A DNA stretch of 64,000 bases from Winogradskyella sp. (GTDB lineage Bacteria > Bacteroidota > Bacteroidia > Flavobacteriales > Flavobacteriaceae). The stretch lies in the NCBI RefSeq assembly GCF_028289625.1, contig NZ_JANQOM010000013.1, forward strand, positions 124,001-188,000, in the 5' to 3' direction. Below the pieces are notes generated by a model that ran no database searches, had not been told where the DNA came from, and saw only the letters and a list, made by a program, of their open reading frames with translations. Shown here piece by piece: positions 44,407-53,331 of this stretch; position 1 is the first letter of the stretch; each line of letters starts with the position of its first letter. Both the position numbers and the translations under genes were made by a program.

Positions 44407-46014
44407 ATGAGAGTTTTGATTTTTTTTACCCTAATTGAATTATTTTTCTTTCAATTAACCTTTGCTCAGAACTTAGATCAAGTTTTAGTTAAAGTAATAG
44501 ACTCTAAGACTTTAGAGCCAATTCCCTTCGCCACGGTAAGAATAAAAGATTCAAGTTTAGGAGTTATTGCGGACTATAATGGAGAATTTAGAATGCCTTT
44601 AAGATATAAAGACGATCTTATTATTATATCCTGTATCGGATATAAAGCTAAAGAGGTTCCTCTAAATCAATTAAATTTTAATGAGTTAAATACCATAAAA
44701 ATTAGCCCTCAAGTTGAGGCACTTAATCCTGTTTTTATTAGTTCTAGGACTAAAATTAATGGTATTAACTTCAATGCTAAAAGCTTGGTTAAGGCAAGTA
44801 GAAAATTATCCGCTAAAGAGATAGTGCTTAGGGCTATAAATAGGATTCCTAATAACCTTAGTGACAAACCACATTCCTATATTGGTTATTACAGAGACTA
44901 TCAGTTGGTTGATAATAAATTTCACAATCTAAACGAAGCCATCTTAGAAACTTTTGATAATGGTATAAACACGAGTTTTTTAGAAGAAAATACAGTTTCT
45001 ACCGCAATTTATAGTTTTAATCAAAATCAAAATTTTATTATAGACTCCTCATTAACAAAAGCTTATAATGGAGTAACAAAGTATATAAAAAATGCTCAAA
45101 TTTTACCAAGAGGCGGTAATGAACATACGCTATTGAATATTCACAATCCAATTAGAAACTATAATTTTAGTACCTTTTCTTATGTTTATAAATTTGAAAG
45201 TGACTTTCCTAGATTACATGAGTTTCGAAAAGACGACATTGTATTTTTAAACAACGAGCCTTTGATATTGATTAATTTTAAAAAAGCTAATCCTCATGAT
45301 TTTAGTGTTTATGGCCTAAAAACTGCAATTAATAAAGATGAATATGTGCGAGGGTCAATATATATATCGCTTGTTGATTATTCGATTCATAGATTTAATT
45401 ATAAAGTCTATATGCCAGGATCGAAGAAGGCATTATTTAACGTTAGTCTAGAATATGCAAGACAAGACAATAAAATGTACCTTAATTATATAACGTTCAA
45501 TAATTCTTTTGCGATGGGTGAGGATTTTAATCTTAGAGAAGAAAAAGTACAATTTGATAAATCAGAACAGGCCTTTTATATCACCTTTAATAACACAAAA
45601 GATTATCTTGACTTCAATACTATGAGTACAAAAAACTTCAAATTCAAATTAGGGAAAAAAAATCTGAAGACAATTGCTGTAGATAAAGTAACAGAAAGAG
45701 TAATTAAAGTTACGGTAGAAAATTTCGATGGGTCATTGGTAGATATAAATGCTAACAATGTAAATGATTTAACCTATAAGCTTAGACGAATACGTGATGT
45801 AACAGGGAGGGAAATTTATGGAGAAAATACAATTGAAGGTGATCAATTTAGAGAATTTTTTGTTCAAAAAGTTAATGTTAATAAGCCTATGCCCTCTGAA
45901 CTAGATCTCATGGATAAAAATTCACTTATCAATGAGTCTGCCTTGAATGATTTTGAAGAAGCCAATCAGTATTGGATCAACACTCCGCTTATGAATGAGA
46001 AAGGCCAAAATTAA
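44407..46014 (+). CDS. CarboxypepD_reg-like outer-membrane-associated protein
   Basis: A 535-residue protein with a signal peptide ending near FAQ (residue 21). Residues about 25-105 form a carboxypeptidase-regulatory-like beta-sandwich (VLVKVIDSKTLEPIPFATVR, GVIADYNGEFRMPL, IISCIGYKAKEV). The remaining 400 residues lack a TonB plug or a porin C-terminus and are rich in beta strands. The organisation is common in Bacteroidota cell-envelope proteins; the specific function is unknown. It stands alone, 164 bp after the glycosyltransferase gene. Confidence 0.8.
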   Translation: MRVLIFFTLIELFFFQLTFAQNLDQVLVKVIDSKTLEPIPFATVRIKDSSLGVIADYNGEFRMPLRYKDDLIIISCIGYKAKEVPLNQLNFNELNTIKISPQVEALNPVFISSRTKINGINFNAKSLVKASRKLSAKEIVLRAINRIPNNLSDKPHSYIGYYRDYQLVDNKFHNLNEAILETFDNGINTSFLEENTVSTAIYSFNQNQNFIIDSSLTKAYNGVTKYIKNAQILPRGGNEHTLLNIHNPIRNYNFSTFSYVYKFESDFPRLHEFRKDDIVFLNNEPLILINFKKANPHDFSVYGLKTAINKDEYVRGSIYISLVDYSIHRFNYKVYMPGSKKALFNVSLEYARQDNKMYLNYITFNNSFAMGEDFNLREEKVQFDKSEQAFYITFNNTKDYLDFNTMSTKNFKFKLGKKNLKTIAVDKVTERVIKVTVENFDGSLVDINANNVNDLTYKLRRIRDVTGREIYGENTIEGDQFREFFVQKVNVNKPMPSELDLMDKNSLINESALNDFEEANQYWINTPLMNEKGQN

Positions 46015-46198
46015 AATAGCGGAATCATACCCTAAGGTTATGATCAATTACATTTAATGGTGATTTGGAGAAGCTTCATTTATATTGAGTAGGTCTTGAT
46101 ATTAAATGACCATATTAATATGATGTAAAATTCAACTCGCCCAGCTTTTCAAAAAATCGGACAAGTTTAATCTATAAGGTGTGTTAAAAATAGAGTGT

Positions 46199-46927
46199 TC
46201 ATTTGTTCCTACCCATTTCATAGGGATACAAATGCATTAATGTATCACTTTGAAATACTTTCTTGGTATCAATGTCAATAGCCGATAATTTTCCAGTAAA
46301 TGCTGCACCTGTATCTATATTCCACACATTTATAGCCTTCATTGGCTCGTACTTATGATAATTGAGTGTTGGTGTATGACCAATATAAATTTCACTGTAA
46401 TGTTTTAAACGATTGGGATACAATTCTGAATTCTTGGCGATGCGCTTATCCATAATTAACGCCATTTCCCAAAGCGTTCTGTCGTAATAAAACGTTTCTG
46501 TACGAACTTCTCTTTCTACACCATGCATAGATGTAAAACCTGCATGGATAAAAAGTCTTTTTTCATCATCTAAATAATATAAAGGCATTGCTTCAAAGAA
46601 ATTAAGATGCTCTCTTTTTTGGTCTTCATTGAAGCCCTCATAACTGGCGATTGTTTCTTTACCTCCATGCAGATACCAAACATCATTTATCGTTCCATCC
46701 GCTAGCCAATGTTCGCACCATACATCGTGATTACCTTTAATAAAGATACATGTGTTAGTTTTAGACAATTCAATTAAACGCTCAATAACCTGAGCCGATT
46801 CGCTCCAGCCATCTACGTAATCACCTAAAAAAATGAGGGTATCTGCTGCTGTAACCTCAGCACGTTCTAATATCTGGTTTAACGCTTTTAGTCCACCATG
46901 AATATCGCCTATGGCTAGTGTTCGCAT
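46199..46927 (-). CDS. Metallophosphoesterase (serine/threonine-phosphatase-like)
   Basis: A 242-residue calcineurin-type phosphoesterase. The metal motifs are complete: IGDIHGGLKAL (GDxHG), LGDYVDGWSES (GDxxDxG-like), IKGNHDVW (GNHD), IHAGF and IGHTPT. This is the class of ApaH/PrpE-like phosphatases. No signal peptide is present, so it acts in the cytoplasm. It lies at the end of the minus-strand envelope genes, 186 bp after the second Omp85 gene, and is probably an independent unit. Confidence 0.92.
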   Translation of the reverse strand: MRTLAIGDIHGGLKALNQILERAEVTAADTLIFLGDYVDGWSESAQVIERLIELSKTNTCIFIKGNHDVWCEHWLADGTINDVWYLHGGKETIASYEGFNEDQKREHLNFFEAMPLYYLDDEKRLFIHAGFTSMHGVEREVRTETFYYDRTLWEMALIMDKRIAKNSELYPNRLKHYSEIYIGHTPTLNYHKYEPMKAINVWNIDTGAAFTGKLSAIDIDTKKVFQSDTLMHLYPYEMGRNK

Positions 46928-46967
46928 TTAATTCAATTTTTAACAAAATTAAGTTATTAATCTAACG

Positions 46968-47058
46968 ATCTCGAAACAAGTTCGGGATTAGTTCACTCAG
47001 TAAAACAAAGGATATTTCTAAATCAGAGATCTGGATGATACCGAAATAAATTTGGCAC
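46968..47058. repeat. Degenerate palindromic repeats in an intergenic gap
   Basis: ATCTCGAA-ACAAG-TTCGGGAT (46968-46988, one wobble pair) and a more decayed CCGAA-ATAAA-TTTGG (47041-47055) share the architecture of 8-bp arms around a 5-nt centre seen inside the gene at 43373. The gap of 186 bp contains nothing else recognisable. Confidence 0.55.
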
Positions 47059-47113
47059 TAATTTTACCAACACTATTTTCTAGGAGCAAAGCTTCTGAAA
47101 ATATCGGGTGTCA

Positions 47114-48388
47114 TTAGAAATACTGGCCAATCCCAAACACAAAACCTTGGGTAGAATCTTGTGTAACACCCACTCCATAATCAATTCTAAAAATAGCATT
47201 GAAGATTTTTTTATGAATAAAACGCAATCCTAAACCTGGATATACCCTTAAGTTTTGGGTATCTGCAAAATCACCAAAGTCACCACCTGGATTTCGCCAA
47301 CTACCTGCATCAATGAAGGCATTGCCTTGCAATGCAAACCAATCCTTTTCATAAAGGGTATAGCGATACTCCGTATTGAGAACTATGGCCGCAGTACCAC
47401 GATCAATTAAATTTCCAACGCCTCTGATGTTTAGATTATTATCAACCGCAAAAGGAGCAAACGGTGTATCTTCATTCGATGCTACCCCAAATCGCAAACG
47501 ATTGGCCCAATTACCTCGTTTACCAAAACGTTTAAAATACTGAAAATCATTCCAGCCAATCAAAAAATCGGGTAATGCTTCATCATTCCTAGAGTGAACA
47601 TACTGAAAATTAAAAATACTTCTAAAGCCTTCAACATACTGATAATCGTAATTGAGATTATTGTACTCATAAATGAGCTTATAGAGTAATTTATCTACCA
47701 CTAATTCTTGTGGCACATTAGGATTAGTGGCACCAAATAAATACTCATAATCCTCTGTAAAAAAGTTAACTCCTAATTCTACCCGATTCGTAAAATTAAA
47801 TTGGTAAAGCCCGAGTAACTCAATCGATTCATTATTATAGCGATAGTCTGCCGTAGTATTATCGAAAAATACAGGTTCTTGTGTTGTAAGATTTTGATAA
47901 TTTATGGCTAAACCCAGTTGTCTAGAAAACAAAAATGGCGCTCTAAGGTTTATGGCATAAGAATCGAATATATCTTTTTGATAAAAGCCGCCAAGCGTAA
48001 TATTTTGCCCAAACAAATTGAATTCATGCAACCCTAGTCGGTAAGCAAATTCATCGTCATTGGTTGTATAGACATTGGCCGACGGAATGATGGTAAAATT
48101 CTCTTCAATATTATAAAACACATTATACTCATTAGGTTCTTCAGCAGGAAACACCTGATAGTAGGCATGGGCAATTGAAGGTAACCGTTTTAATAATTGG
48201 ATATCTTGTTCTATAACCGAAGAATCCAGAACAACACCAGGTTTTATAAACGCTATTTTTTTTACAAAAGAGGATTTGAGTTTCTTGTTGCCTTGCACCT
48301 TTAAATCATCAACTACATTTTGTTGTCCGAAGGAGACAAGAGTCATAAGAACACAAAATGTAAAAAGTAAGAATTGTATTTGGCGCAT
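47114..48388 (-). CDS. Omp85/BamA-TamA-like protein with one POTRA domain (copy 2)
   Basis: A 424-residue outer-membrane protein: signal peptide (to SFGQQ), one POTRA-like domain (residues about 25-95: VQGNKKLKSSFVKKIAFIKP, IEQDIQLLKRLPSIAHAYYQ), then a 16-strand-type barrel. NLNIRGVGNLIDRGTAAI resembles the RGxG lid-loop motif of Omp85 proteins. The C-terminus ends FVFGIGQYF with a terminal Phe. It is half the size of BamA and similar throughout to the gene directly upstream, so the pair is a tandem duplication. Confidence 0.82.
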   Translation of the reverse strand: MRQIQFLLFTFCVLMTLVSFGQQNVVDDLKVQGNKKLKSSFVKKIAFIKPGVVLDSSVIEQDIQLLKRLPSIAHAYYQVFPAEEPNEYNVFYNIEENFTIIPSANVYTTNDDEFAYRLGLHEFNLFGQNITLGGFYQKDIFDSYAINLRAPFLFSRQLGLAINYQNLTTQEPVFFDNTTADYRYNNESIELLGLYQFNFTNRVELGVNFFTEDYEYLFGATNPNVPQELVVDKLLYKLIYEYNNLNYDYQYVEGFRSIFNFQYVHSRNDEALPDFLIGWNDFQYFKRFGKRGNWANRLRFGVASNEDTPFAPFAVDNNLNIRGVGNLIDRGTAAIVLNTEYRYTLYEKDWFALQGNAFIDAGSWRNPGGDFGDFADTQNLRVYPGLGLRFIHKKIFNAIFRIDYGVGVTQDSTQGFVFGIGQYF

Positions 48389-48398
48389 TTTTAAGTGT

Positions 48399-49667
48399 TT
48401 AAAAATATTGACCTATTCCAAATACAATTCCGCTATCGGCCTTTTTCCCTAAACTGAGTCCATAGTCTATTCTAAAAACAGCATTGAAAATTCGCTTATG
48501 AATAAAACGTAAACCCAATCCTGAGAATAAACTGGCATTTGTTCCTTTAACCAAGTCTGAGAATTCTCCACCTGGATCTTGCCATGTTCCTGCGTCAACA
48601 AAAGCATTTCCCTGTAAAGCAAACCAACCTTTTTCGTATAAGGTCTGTCTAAACTCTGTATTCAATACAACTGAAGCCGTCCCGCGATCAACCACATTTC
48701 CCACGCCTCTTATGTTTAATTGATTATCTAGAGCGAAAGGTGCAAAAGGTGAGCTTGTATTGGTCGCATAGCCTAGTCGCAAACGATTGGCCCAATTGCC
48801 ACCTTTTCCGATGCGTTTAAAGTACTCAAAATCATTTCTGCCCACAAAAGAATTCTTTAAGAAATCAGTATCGCCATCTGCTGAAGCTGTTACATTAAAA
48901 GTGAATATACTCCTAAAACCTTCTACATATTGAAACTCGTTGGTAATATTATTGTATTCATATTCTCCTACAATGGACAAGCGATTTAAACTGAGCTGCT
49001 CAGGAATATCTGAAGGTCGTTCACCATTCAGAAAATCGTAATCCTCCTCAGCTATATTGAGCCCTAGCTCAAACCGATTATTAAAATTGTGTTCGTAAAA
49101 CACCCTGAATTCAAAAGCACGACTATCGAACTTATAATTCACATCACTATCATCATCTAGAAATATAGGTTCTTGGAGCACATTATTCTGAAAATTGACG
49201 CCTATTCCCCATTTTCGGGTAATTAAATTTGGGGCTTCCCAGAAAAATCCATAGGAATCAAACACATTTCGACTGTAAAAGCCACCAATAATCTGGTTCT
49301 GTCCAAAAAGGTTAAAATCAAATAACGAAACTCTATATGCCAAATCGTCATTAACGTCTTGAGATACATTTAATCCAGGAATAATGGCAAAATTCTCAAC
49401 AACAGTATAGGTTATTTTATAATTGCCATCAGCTAGTTCTTCAATCTTAGAGGATGCACTCGCTACCGACGGTAAAAGTCGAAAACGTCTTTCATCTGAT
49501 GCCACACGAACCGTATCTAAAACGCTGCCTTCCTTTACGAATGCCAATCGCTTAAGGAATTTTGTGCGCGTACGCTTGTTGCCTTCAATCTCAATTGTGG
49601 TAACCGTTTGAGCTAGGCCATATTGGCTACTAAGGATTAAAATGAGTATGACTAAAAGTTTTTTCAT
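48399..49667 (-). CDS. Omp85/BamA-TamA-like protein with one POTRA domain (copy 1)
   Basis: A 422-residue paralogue of the next gene on the strand. It shares the signal peptide layout, POTRA block (IEGNKRTRTKFLKRLAFVKE, RRFRLLPSVASASSKIEELA) and barrel blocks (NQLNIRGVGNVVDRGTASVV, GLRFIHKRIFNAVFRIDYGL, GIVFGIGQYF). Its start overlaps the lipoprotein stop by 4 nt. Short single-POTRA Omp85 proteins are known in Bacteroidota without settled function; secretion or surface display of a partner such as the adjacent lipoproteins is possible. Confidence 0.82.
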   Translation of the reverse strand: MKKLLVILILILSSQYGLAQTVTTIEIEGNKRTRTKFLKRLAFVKEGSVLDTVRVASDERRFRLLPSVASASSKIEELADGNYKITYTVVENFAIIPGLNVSQDVNDDLAYRVSLFDFNLFGQNQIIGGFYSRNVFDSYGFFWEAPNLITRKWGIGVNFQNNVLQEPIFLDDDSDVNYKFDSRAFEFRVFYEHNFNNRFELGLNIAEEDYDFLNGERPSDIPEQLSLNRLSIVGEYEYNNITNEFQYVEGFRSIFTFNVTASADGDTDFLKNSFVGRNDFEYFKRIGKGGNWANRLRLGYATNTSSPFAPFALDNQLNIRGVGNVVDRGTASVVLNTEFRQTLYEKGWFALQGNAFVDAGTWQDPGGEFSDLVKGTNASLFSGLGLRFIHKRIFNAVFRIDYGLSLGKKADSGIVFGIGQYF

Positions 49668-50398
49668 TCTACTGTAAATTCAGAAATAAATAGTTGATTA
49701 ACCCAATTATCCTCGCTCACATCCATAACTGTGAATTTATAAGTCTGTCCGAGAATTAAGTTTGGCGGTGTACCATCTGTAATGTTTAGCACAACATTCG
49801 ATGTATTATAGTATTGGAATTGATTTTCGAACGTATAAGTACCAGAGATTAAATCGTTATCAACAGTAGATACTACCTGAAAAAAAATAGCATTGTCAAC
49901 TTCAGAATTTATAGCCCAACTAAACATTGGCATTTGTGATTGCTCTTGATTAACGGTAATTAAATCAGAAAACAAGGTCGGTTGCATCAATTGTTTTATT
50001 CGGATTGGATTTGATAGTTTAATTTCATTATCAAGCTCATAAGACACTATAATCCATCTTTCAGAATCGAAGAAGCCTACAAATTTCCTAAGAAATCCAT
50101 TAAAAAAAGGCTCATCCGTAATCTCTAACTCATTATAATTAGTATAATTGTTTGGATCTAGATTACTTGAATTTGTCTGAAAGAGTTTAAAGTTATCTGA
50201 ACCGCTTTCTGGAAAAAAATAAACCTCAACATTATTAGGATTAACAACATCATTACCCGAACAAGCAATAACTGCTCCTGTTTCAAAAGTTTTACCCTCA
50301 ATATATGATGATAATGAATTATCTGCTTCAGAATTGTCTGTATCATTAGATGAACATGATGCTAATAACAGAGTAATTATAATTAAGGTTCGTTTCAT
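49664..50398 (-). CDS. Lipoprotein of unknown function
   Basis: A 244-residue protein with lipobox LLLASC (Cys15) followed by SSNDTDNSEADNS; the acidic residues after the Cys resemble surface-export signals of Bacteroidota lipoproteins. The rest is beta-rich (KLFQTNSSNLDPNNYTNYNE, YKFTVMDVSEDNWVNQLFIS). I do not recognise a named family with confidence. It overlaps the Omp85-like gene by 4 nt, so it is likely its functional partner. Confidence 0.7.
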   Translation of the reverse strand: MKRTLIIITLLLASCSSNDTDNSEADNSLSSYIEGKTFETGAVIACSGNDVVNPNNVEVYFFPESGSDNFKLFQTNSSNLDPNNYTNYNELEITDEPFFNGFLRKFVGFFDSERWIIVSYELDNEIKLSNPIRIKQLMQPTLFSDLITVNQEQSQMPMFSWAINSEVDNAIFFQVVSTVDNDLISGTYTFENQFQYYNTSNVVLNITDGTPPNLILGQTYKFTVMDVSEDNWVNQLFISEFTVE

Positions 50399-50459
50399 GA
50401 GATGGTTATTACTAACCTTTGTCGTTGCTCATAAATAACCTTACTAGATTTTTTAAAAT

Positions 50460-51470
50460 TTATCCTTCAGACTTATAGTAAGCTCTAATAATTTCCTCAA
50501 CAGGTTTATTTTGTGGTGTGAACATTGGGTTATCTTCCCCTCCAACTTTGTCATAGGCAATAAACCATTTCCAGATAAAACCGCCAGCAAACCAATCTTC
50601 GTTCCAAAAGGTTTCGTAAAGCGCTTTTGTGGTATTGACTTGGGCTTGAAGATTCACCTGATTCATGCTACGATCGGACACCCAAGGTTGTTTCCCTGCA
50701 TAATTCACACTTCTATAGCCATACTCAGTAAAAAGAATTGGCTTTTCATAATTTTCCGCCATTTTAGCAATGATAGGTTTATGGACTTTCCAACCTTCCA
50801 TACATGTCTCAAAACTTGGTGTTAACTCATCACTAACTGGAAAATAAGCATCAATGCCTATATAATCTAACTGATCCCAAAATGGCGTGCGCCTAAATTC
50901 ATCCCAATTGGCTGCATAGGTCAATTTACCGTTATATTTATTTCTTATTTCTTTGATTAGGTTAGTCCAGTATTCTGGTCTATATTTTACAAATAGCTCG
51001 AGCTCAGTGCCTATGCAAAGGATTTCTGTTTTGGTTTCTTCTGCCAATTCCGCGTATTCAAGAATGAAGTTTGAGTAAGATGCTTCTAAAGTTTTCCAAT
51101 CGGCTTCGGAAGTCATCATAATCTCACCTGTAAACTCACCTCGCCAAACCCAAATCTGTGGTTTAAGCAAAATCTTAATGTTTTGCTTTTGCAACTCTTC
51201 GATATACTGTTTTGCGCCTGCTCTAGTCTCCCCAAACCATTGCCTATCTGTATTATAAATGATATTAGGATGTTTTAGATTTTTAATAAAGCCAAAAGGC
51301 ATTACCGCAGCATAATTGGCATTGAGTTTTACTACTGGTGTGACGTGAGATTGGTTAGCTTTATTTTGAGAGGCCACAAAACTCACTCCGTTGATTTTTT
51401 CTTCCTGCCCATTACAAGCTGATAAAGTAATCAGCCATACAGAAAAAAACAGGCATTTAAAAGTTTGCAT
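50460..51470 (-). CDS. Glycoside-hydrolase-like lipoprotein (TIM barrel, GH113-like)
   Basis: A 336-residue lipoprotein (lipobox ITLSAC, Cys19) with a TIM-barrel glycosidase look. ILLKPQIWVWRGEFTGEI, LCIGTELELFVKYR (candidate acid Glu), IDYIGIDAYFP-like YIGIDAYFPVSD and ILFTEYGYRSVNYAGKQPW (candidate nucleophile Glu) occur in the order expected for clan GH-A. GWxxGGFIWKW-like WFAGGFIWKWF closes the barrel. A mannan-type substrate is suggested by GH113 resemblance only. It is in the operon of the envelope proteins around it. Confidence 0.8.
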   Translation of the reverse strand: MQTFKCLFFSVWLITLSACNGQEEKINGVSFVASQNKANQSHVTPVVKLNANYAAVMPFGFIKNLKHPNIIYNTDRQWFGETRAGAKQYIEELQKQNIKILLKPQIWVWRGEFTGEIMMTSEADWKTLEASYSNFILEYAELAEETKTEILCIGTELELFVKYRPEYWTNLIKEIRNKYNGKLTYAANWDEFRRTPFWDQLDYIGIDAYFPVSDELTPSFETCMEGWKVHKPIIAKMAENYEKPILFTEYGYRSVNYAGKQPWVSDRSMNQVNLQAQVNTTKALYETFWNEDWFAGGFIWKWFIAYDKVGGEDNPMFTPQNKPVEEIIRAYYKSEG

Positions 51471-51505
51471 AAGTACAACATTATAAATGCCAATTTATGT
51501 AAATC

Positions 51506-52387
51506 CTAGAATAAAGCTCTTAAACCTATATTAAAAGTTTGCCCTAAACCTGTATCGTTTCCTCTTACAAAATTTGAATATAAGAACTCAATATTAAGTT
51601 TGTCAGTCAATTGGTATTTAGCGCCACCGCCAAGTATAGTAGCATCTTGTTCAAATCCATTAGTTTCAAAGGAAATTAGCTGCAAATGCTGTACCAGTGC
51701 CAAAATAGTAAACTTAGAACTTGGGAAGTAACTTAAGAAAACTCCTGGTAATAAGCGTAGGCTGTTGTCTGCAAAGCTACCTTCTTTAGGTAAGTTATAT
51801 TCAGTATTGAGTTCGGTAAACAATTGCCAATCGCCACCAGAAAAACTATAATCATAGAAAAAACGGTTTTGAAAAATGAATCCATTCTGATCTAAAAATA
51901 CACCCTGTTCGGTTTCTTGATCAACTAACGGAATATGAAATGCTGATTGAATCGTGAAATTTCCAACATTTTTAAAAGGATTAAACTTTATAGCTGGAGC
52001 AAAAGATGTAAAACCCGAACGTGCTGAACCAGCTTCGCCATCAAAGGAAAAAACGTCCAGTGCGTCTCGACCACCAATGACGTTAGAACGAAACTCTAAT
52101 AATAGACCAATATTTACGCGTCTACTATCCGAAATCCCTGTAAAAATATCTACCGTAGATGTAAAAAACGTATTTCTTGGGATGTTTTGTTCTTCTCCAT
52201 TTGGTCCAAATAAGTCCTTGGTTTCAGTATACAGGTTATTAAACCATTTAATATCCCATTGCCCTTTTTTCAGCAATATTGAAGGTGTAAATTCTTGTAT
52301 AACACTTCGTTGTGTAGCTTCATCTTCTTGAGAAAACCCTGAAAAGGATAGCATCAAAATAATTAAAAGTATATTTAATTTTTTCAT
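51506..52387 (-). CDS. Outer-membrane beta-barrel protein of unknown function
   Basis: A 293-residue protein with a signal peptide (MKKLNILLIILMLSFSGFSQ). The mature part consists of beta hairpins (NIGLLLEFRSNVIGGRDALD, FFYDYSFSGGDWQLFTELNT, LNIEFLYSNFVRGNDTGLGQ) and ends in FNIGLRALF with the terminal Phe typical of outer-membrane barrels. It lies between the DUF547 and glycosidase-like genes with about 36-bp spacings. Function is unknown. Confidence 0.72.
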   Translation of the reverse strand: MKKLNILLIILMLSFSGFSQEDEATQRSVIQEFTPSILLKKGQWDIKWFNNLYTETKDLFGPNGEEQNIPRNTFFTSTVDIFTGISDSRRVNIGLLLEFRSNVIGGRDALDVFSFDGEAGSARSGFTSFAPAIKFNPFKNVGNFTIQSAFHIPLVDQETEQGVFLDQNGFIFQNRFFYDYSFSGGDWQLFTELNTEYNLPKEGSFADNSLRLLPGVFLSYFPSSKFTILALVQHLQLISFETNGFEQDATILGGGAKYQLTDKLNIEFLYSNFVRGNDTGLGQTFNIGLRALF

Positions 52388-52423
52388 TTTTCTTTGTATT
52401 TGGTTGTGTTTATTAGTTAGTCT

Positions 52424-53137
52424 TTATTGCTTGTTTAAATTCCAGTTATAAGTGAAATAACTTAGTTTGTAGTTGTCTGGAATTTTTTCTGTTCTATATT
52501 GATTGATAAAGTCAATTTCACTAGAGCCGTCCATAGTAAAATCCTCTTTATACCATTTCATGATTTCAGAGGCTTCAACTTTTTTCTTCTTGTTGTTTAC
52601 TTTTAGAAAAGTTCCATTTAAAGCAATTTTAGTTTGGGTCTCTAACTGCTTATTTAAAGTATTAGGCATATAGGCTTCACTAATCAGTGGAGGACAGCCA
52701 ACAGCCCCACAAACCAATACAAAATGGAATCTAGCATCGTTAAATTGGGCTCTGAGCAACTTATGCTCAATATCGTTGAGCGTAATATTTTTACCTGCTA
52801 AACTATAGGTGGTCTTATCAAAAAAACCTTTATGATCAAGTGGAGATTTTGTTGGGTAGTTATCAACAATACCTTTAATCACGGTAATGTTATAGGCATT
52901 AATCCAAAATGACTGATAGTTTTTAGCATCTGAAACCTCTACGGAAATTCCCTCTGCAATTTTTAAAAGTTCGTCTAAAGTAGATTGATCTTTATGAATC
53001 GCTTTATAGTCTACTTTCCCGTTTTTAATGTGGGTTTCTAAAAATAAATTGGTTTTAGTGAAGAAGCTGTTTAAGTCTTGAGCGCTTCCTGTGAATATAA
53101 AAAGCAATGCTATTAAAAAAGTATGAAATTTCATCAT
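52424..53137 (-). CDS. DUF547 protein (second copy)
   Basis: A 237-residue exported protein with a signal peptide to GSAQ (residue 20). It is the DUF547 domain alone: YQSFWINAYNITVIKGIVDN, NITLNDIEHKLLRAQ and HFVLVCGAVGCPPLISEAY. It is clearly related to the DUF547 part of the gene at 42415 but lacks the lipobox and long linker. First gene of the minus-strand envelope operon. A second ATG one codon in (53134) is an equally possible start. Confidence 0.88.
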   Translation of the reverse strand: MMKFHTFLIALLFIFTGSAQDLNSFFTKTNLFLETHIKNGKVDYKAIHKDQSTLDELLKIAEGISVEVSDAKNYQSFWINAYNITVIKGIVDNYPTKSPLDHKGFFDKTTYSLAGKNITLNDIEHKLLRAQFNDARFHFVLVCGAVGCPPLISEAYMPNTLNKQLETQTKIALNGTFLKVNNKKKKVEASEIMKWYKEDFTMDGSSEIDFINQYRTEKIPDNYKLSYFTYNWNLNKQ

Positions 53138-53267
53138 TTATATTTTTGATTAACGGCTCTTATGTCGAACATAAAATCATCGACTTACAAGAATTTTGAA
53201 AGAATTTTGGCGTCTTATTTTGTTTTAAAACCTTACAGACCAACTGTTAATTTAAATTCTTTCTAAA

Positions 53268-53297
53268 TTGAAAGCGTCGATTAAGTTCTTACCTTTA
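53268..53297 (+). promoter_or_regulatory. Possible promoter of the oxidoreductase operon
   Basis: TTG (53268-53270) and TACCTTTA (53290-53297; 7 of 8 to TAnnTTTG) are 19 bp apart, 35 bp upstream of the ATG at 53332. Confidence 0.4.
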
Positions 53298-53331
53298 AGT
53301 GCGACAGACAACTAACTAACAATCAAATTTT

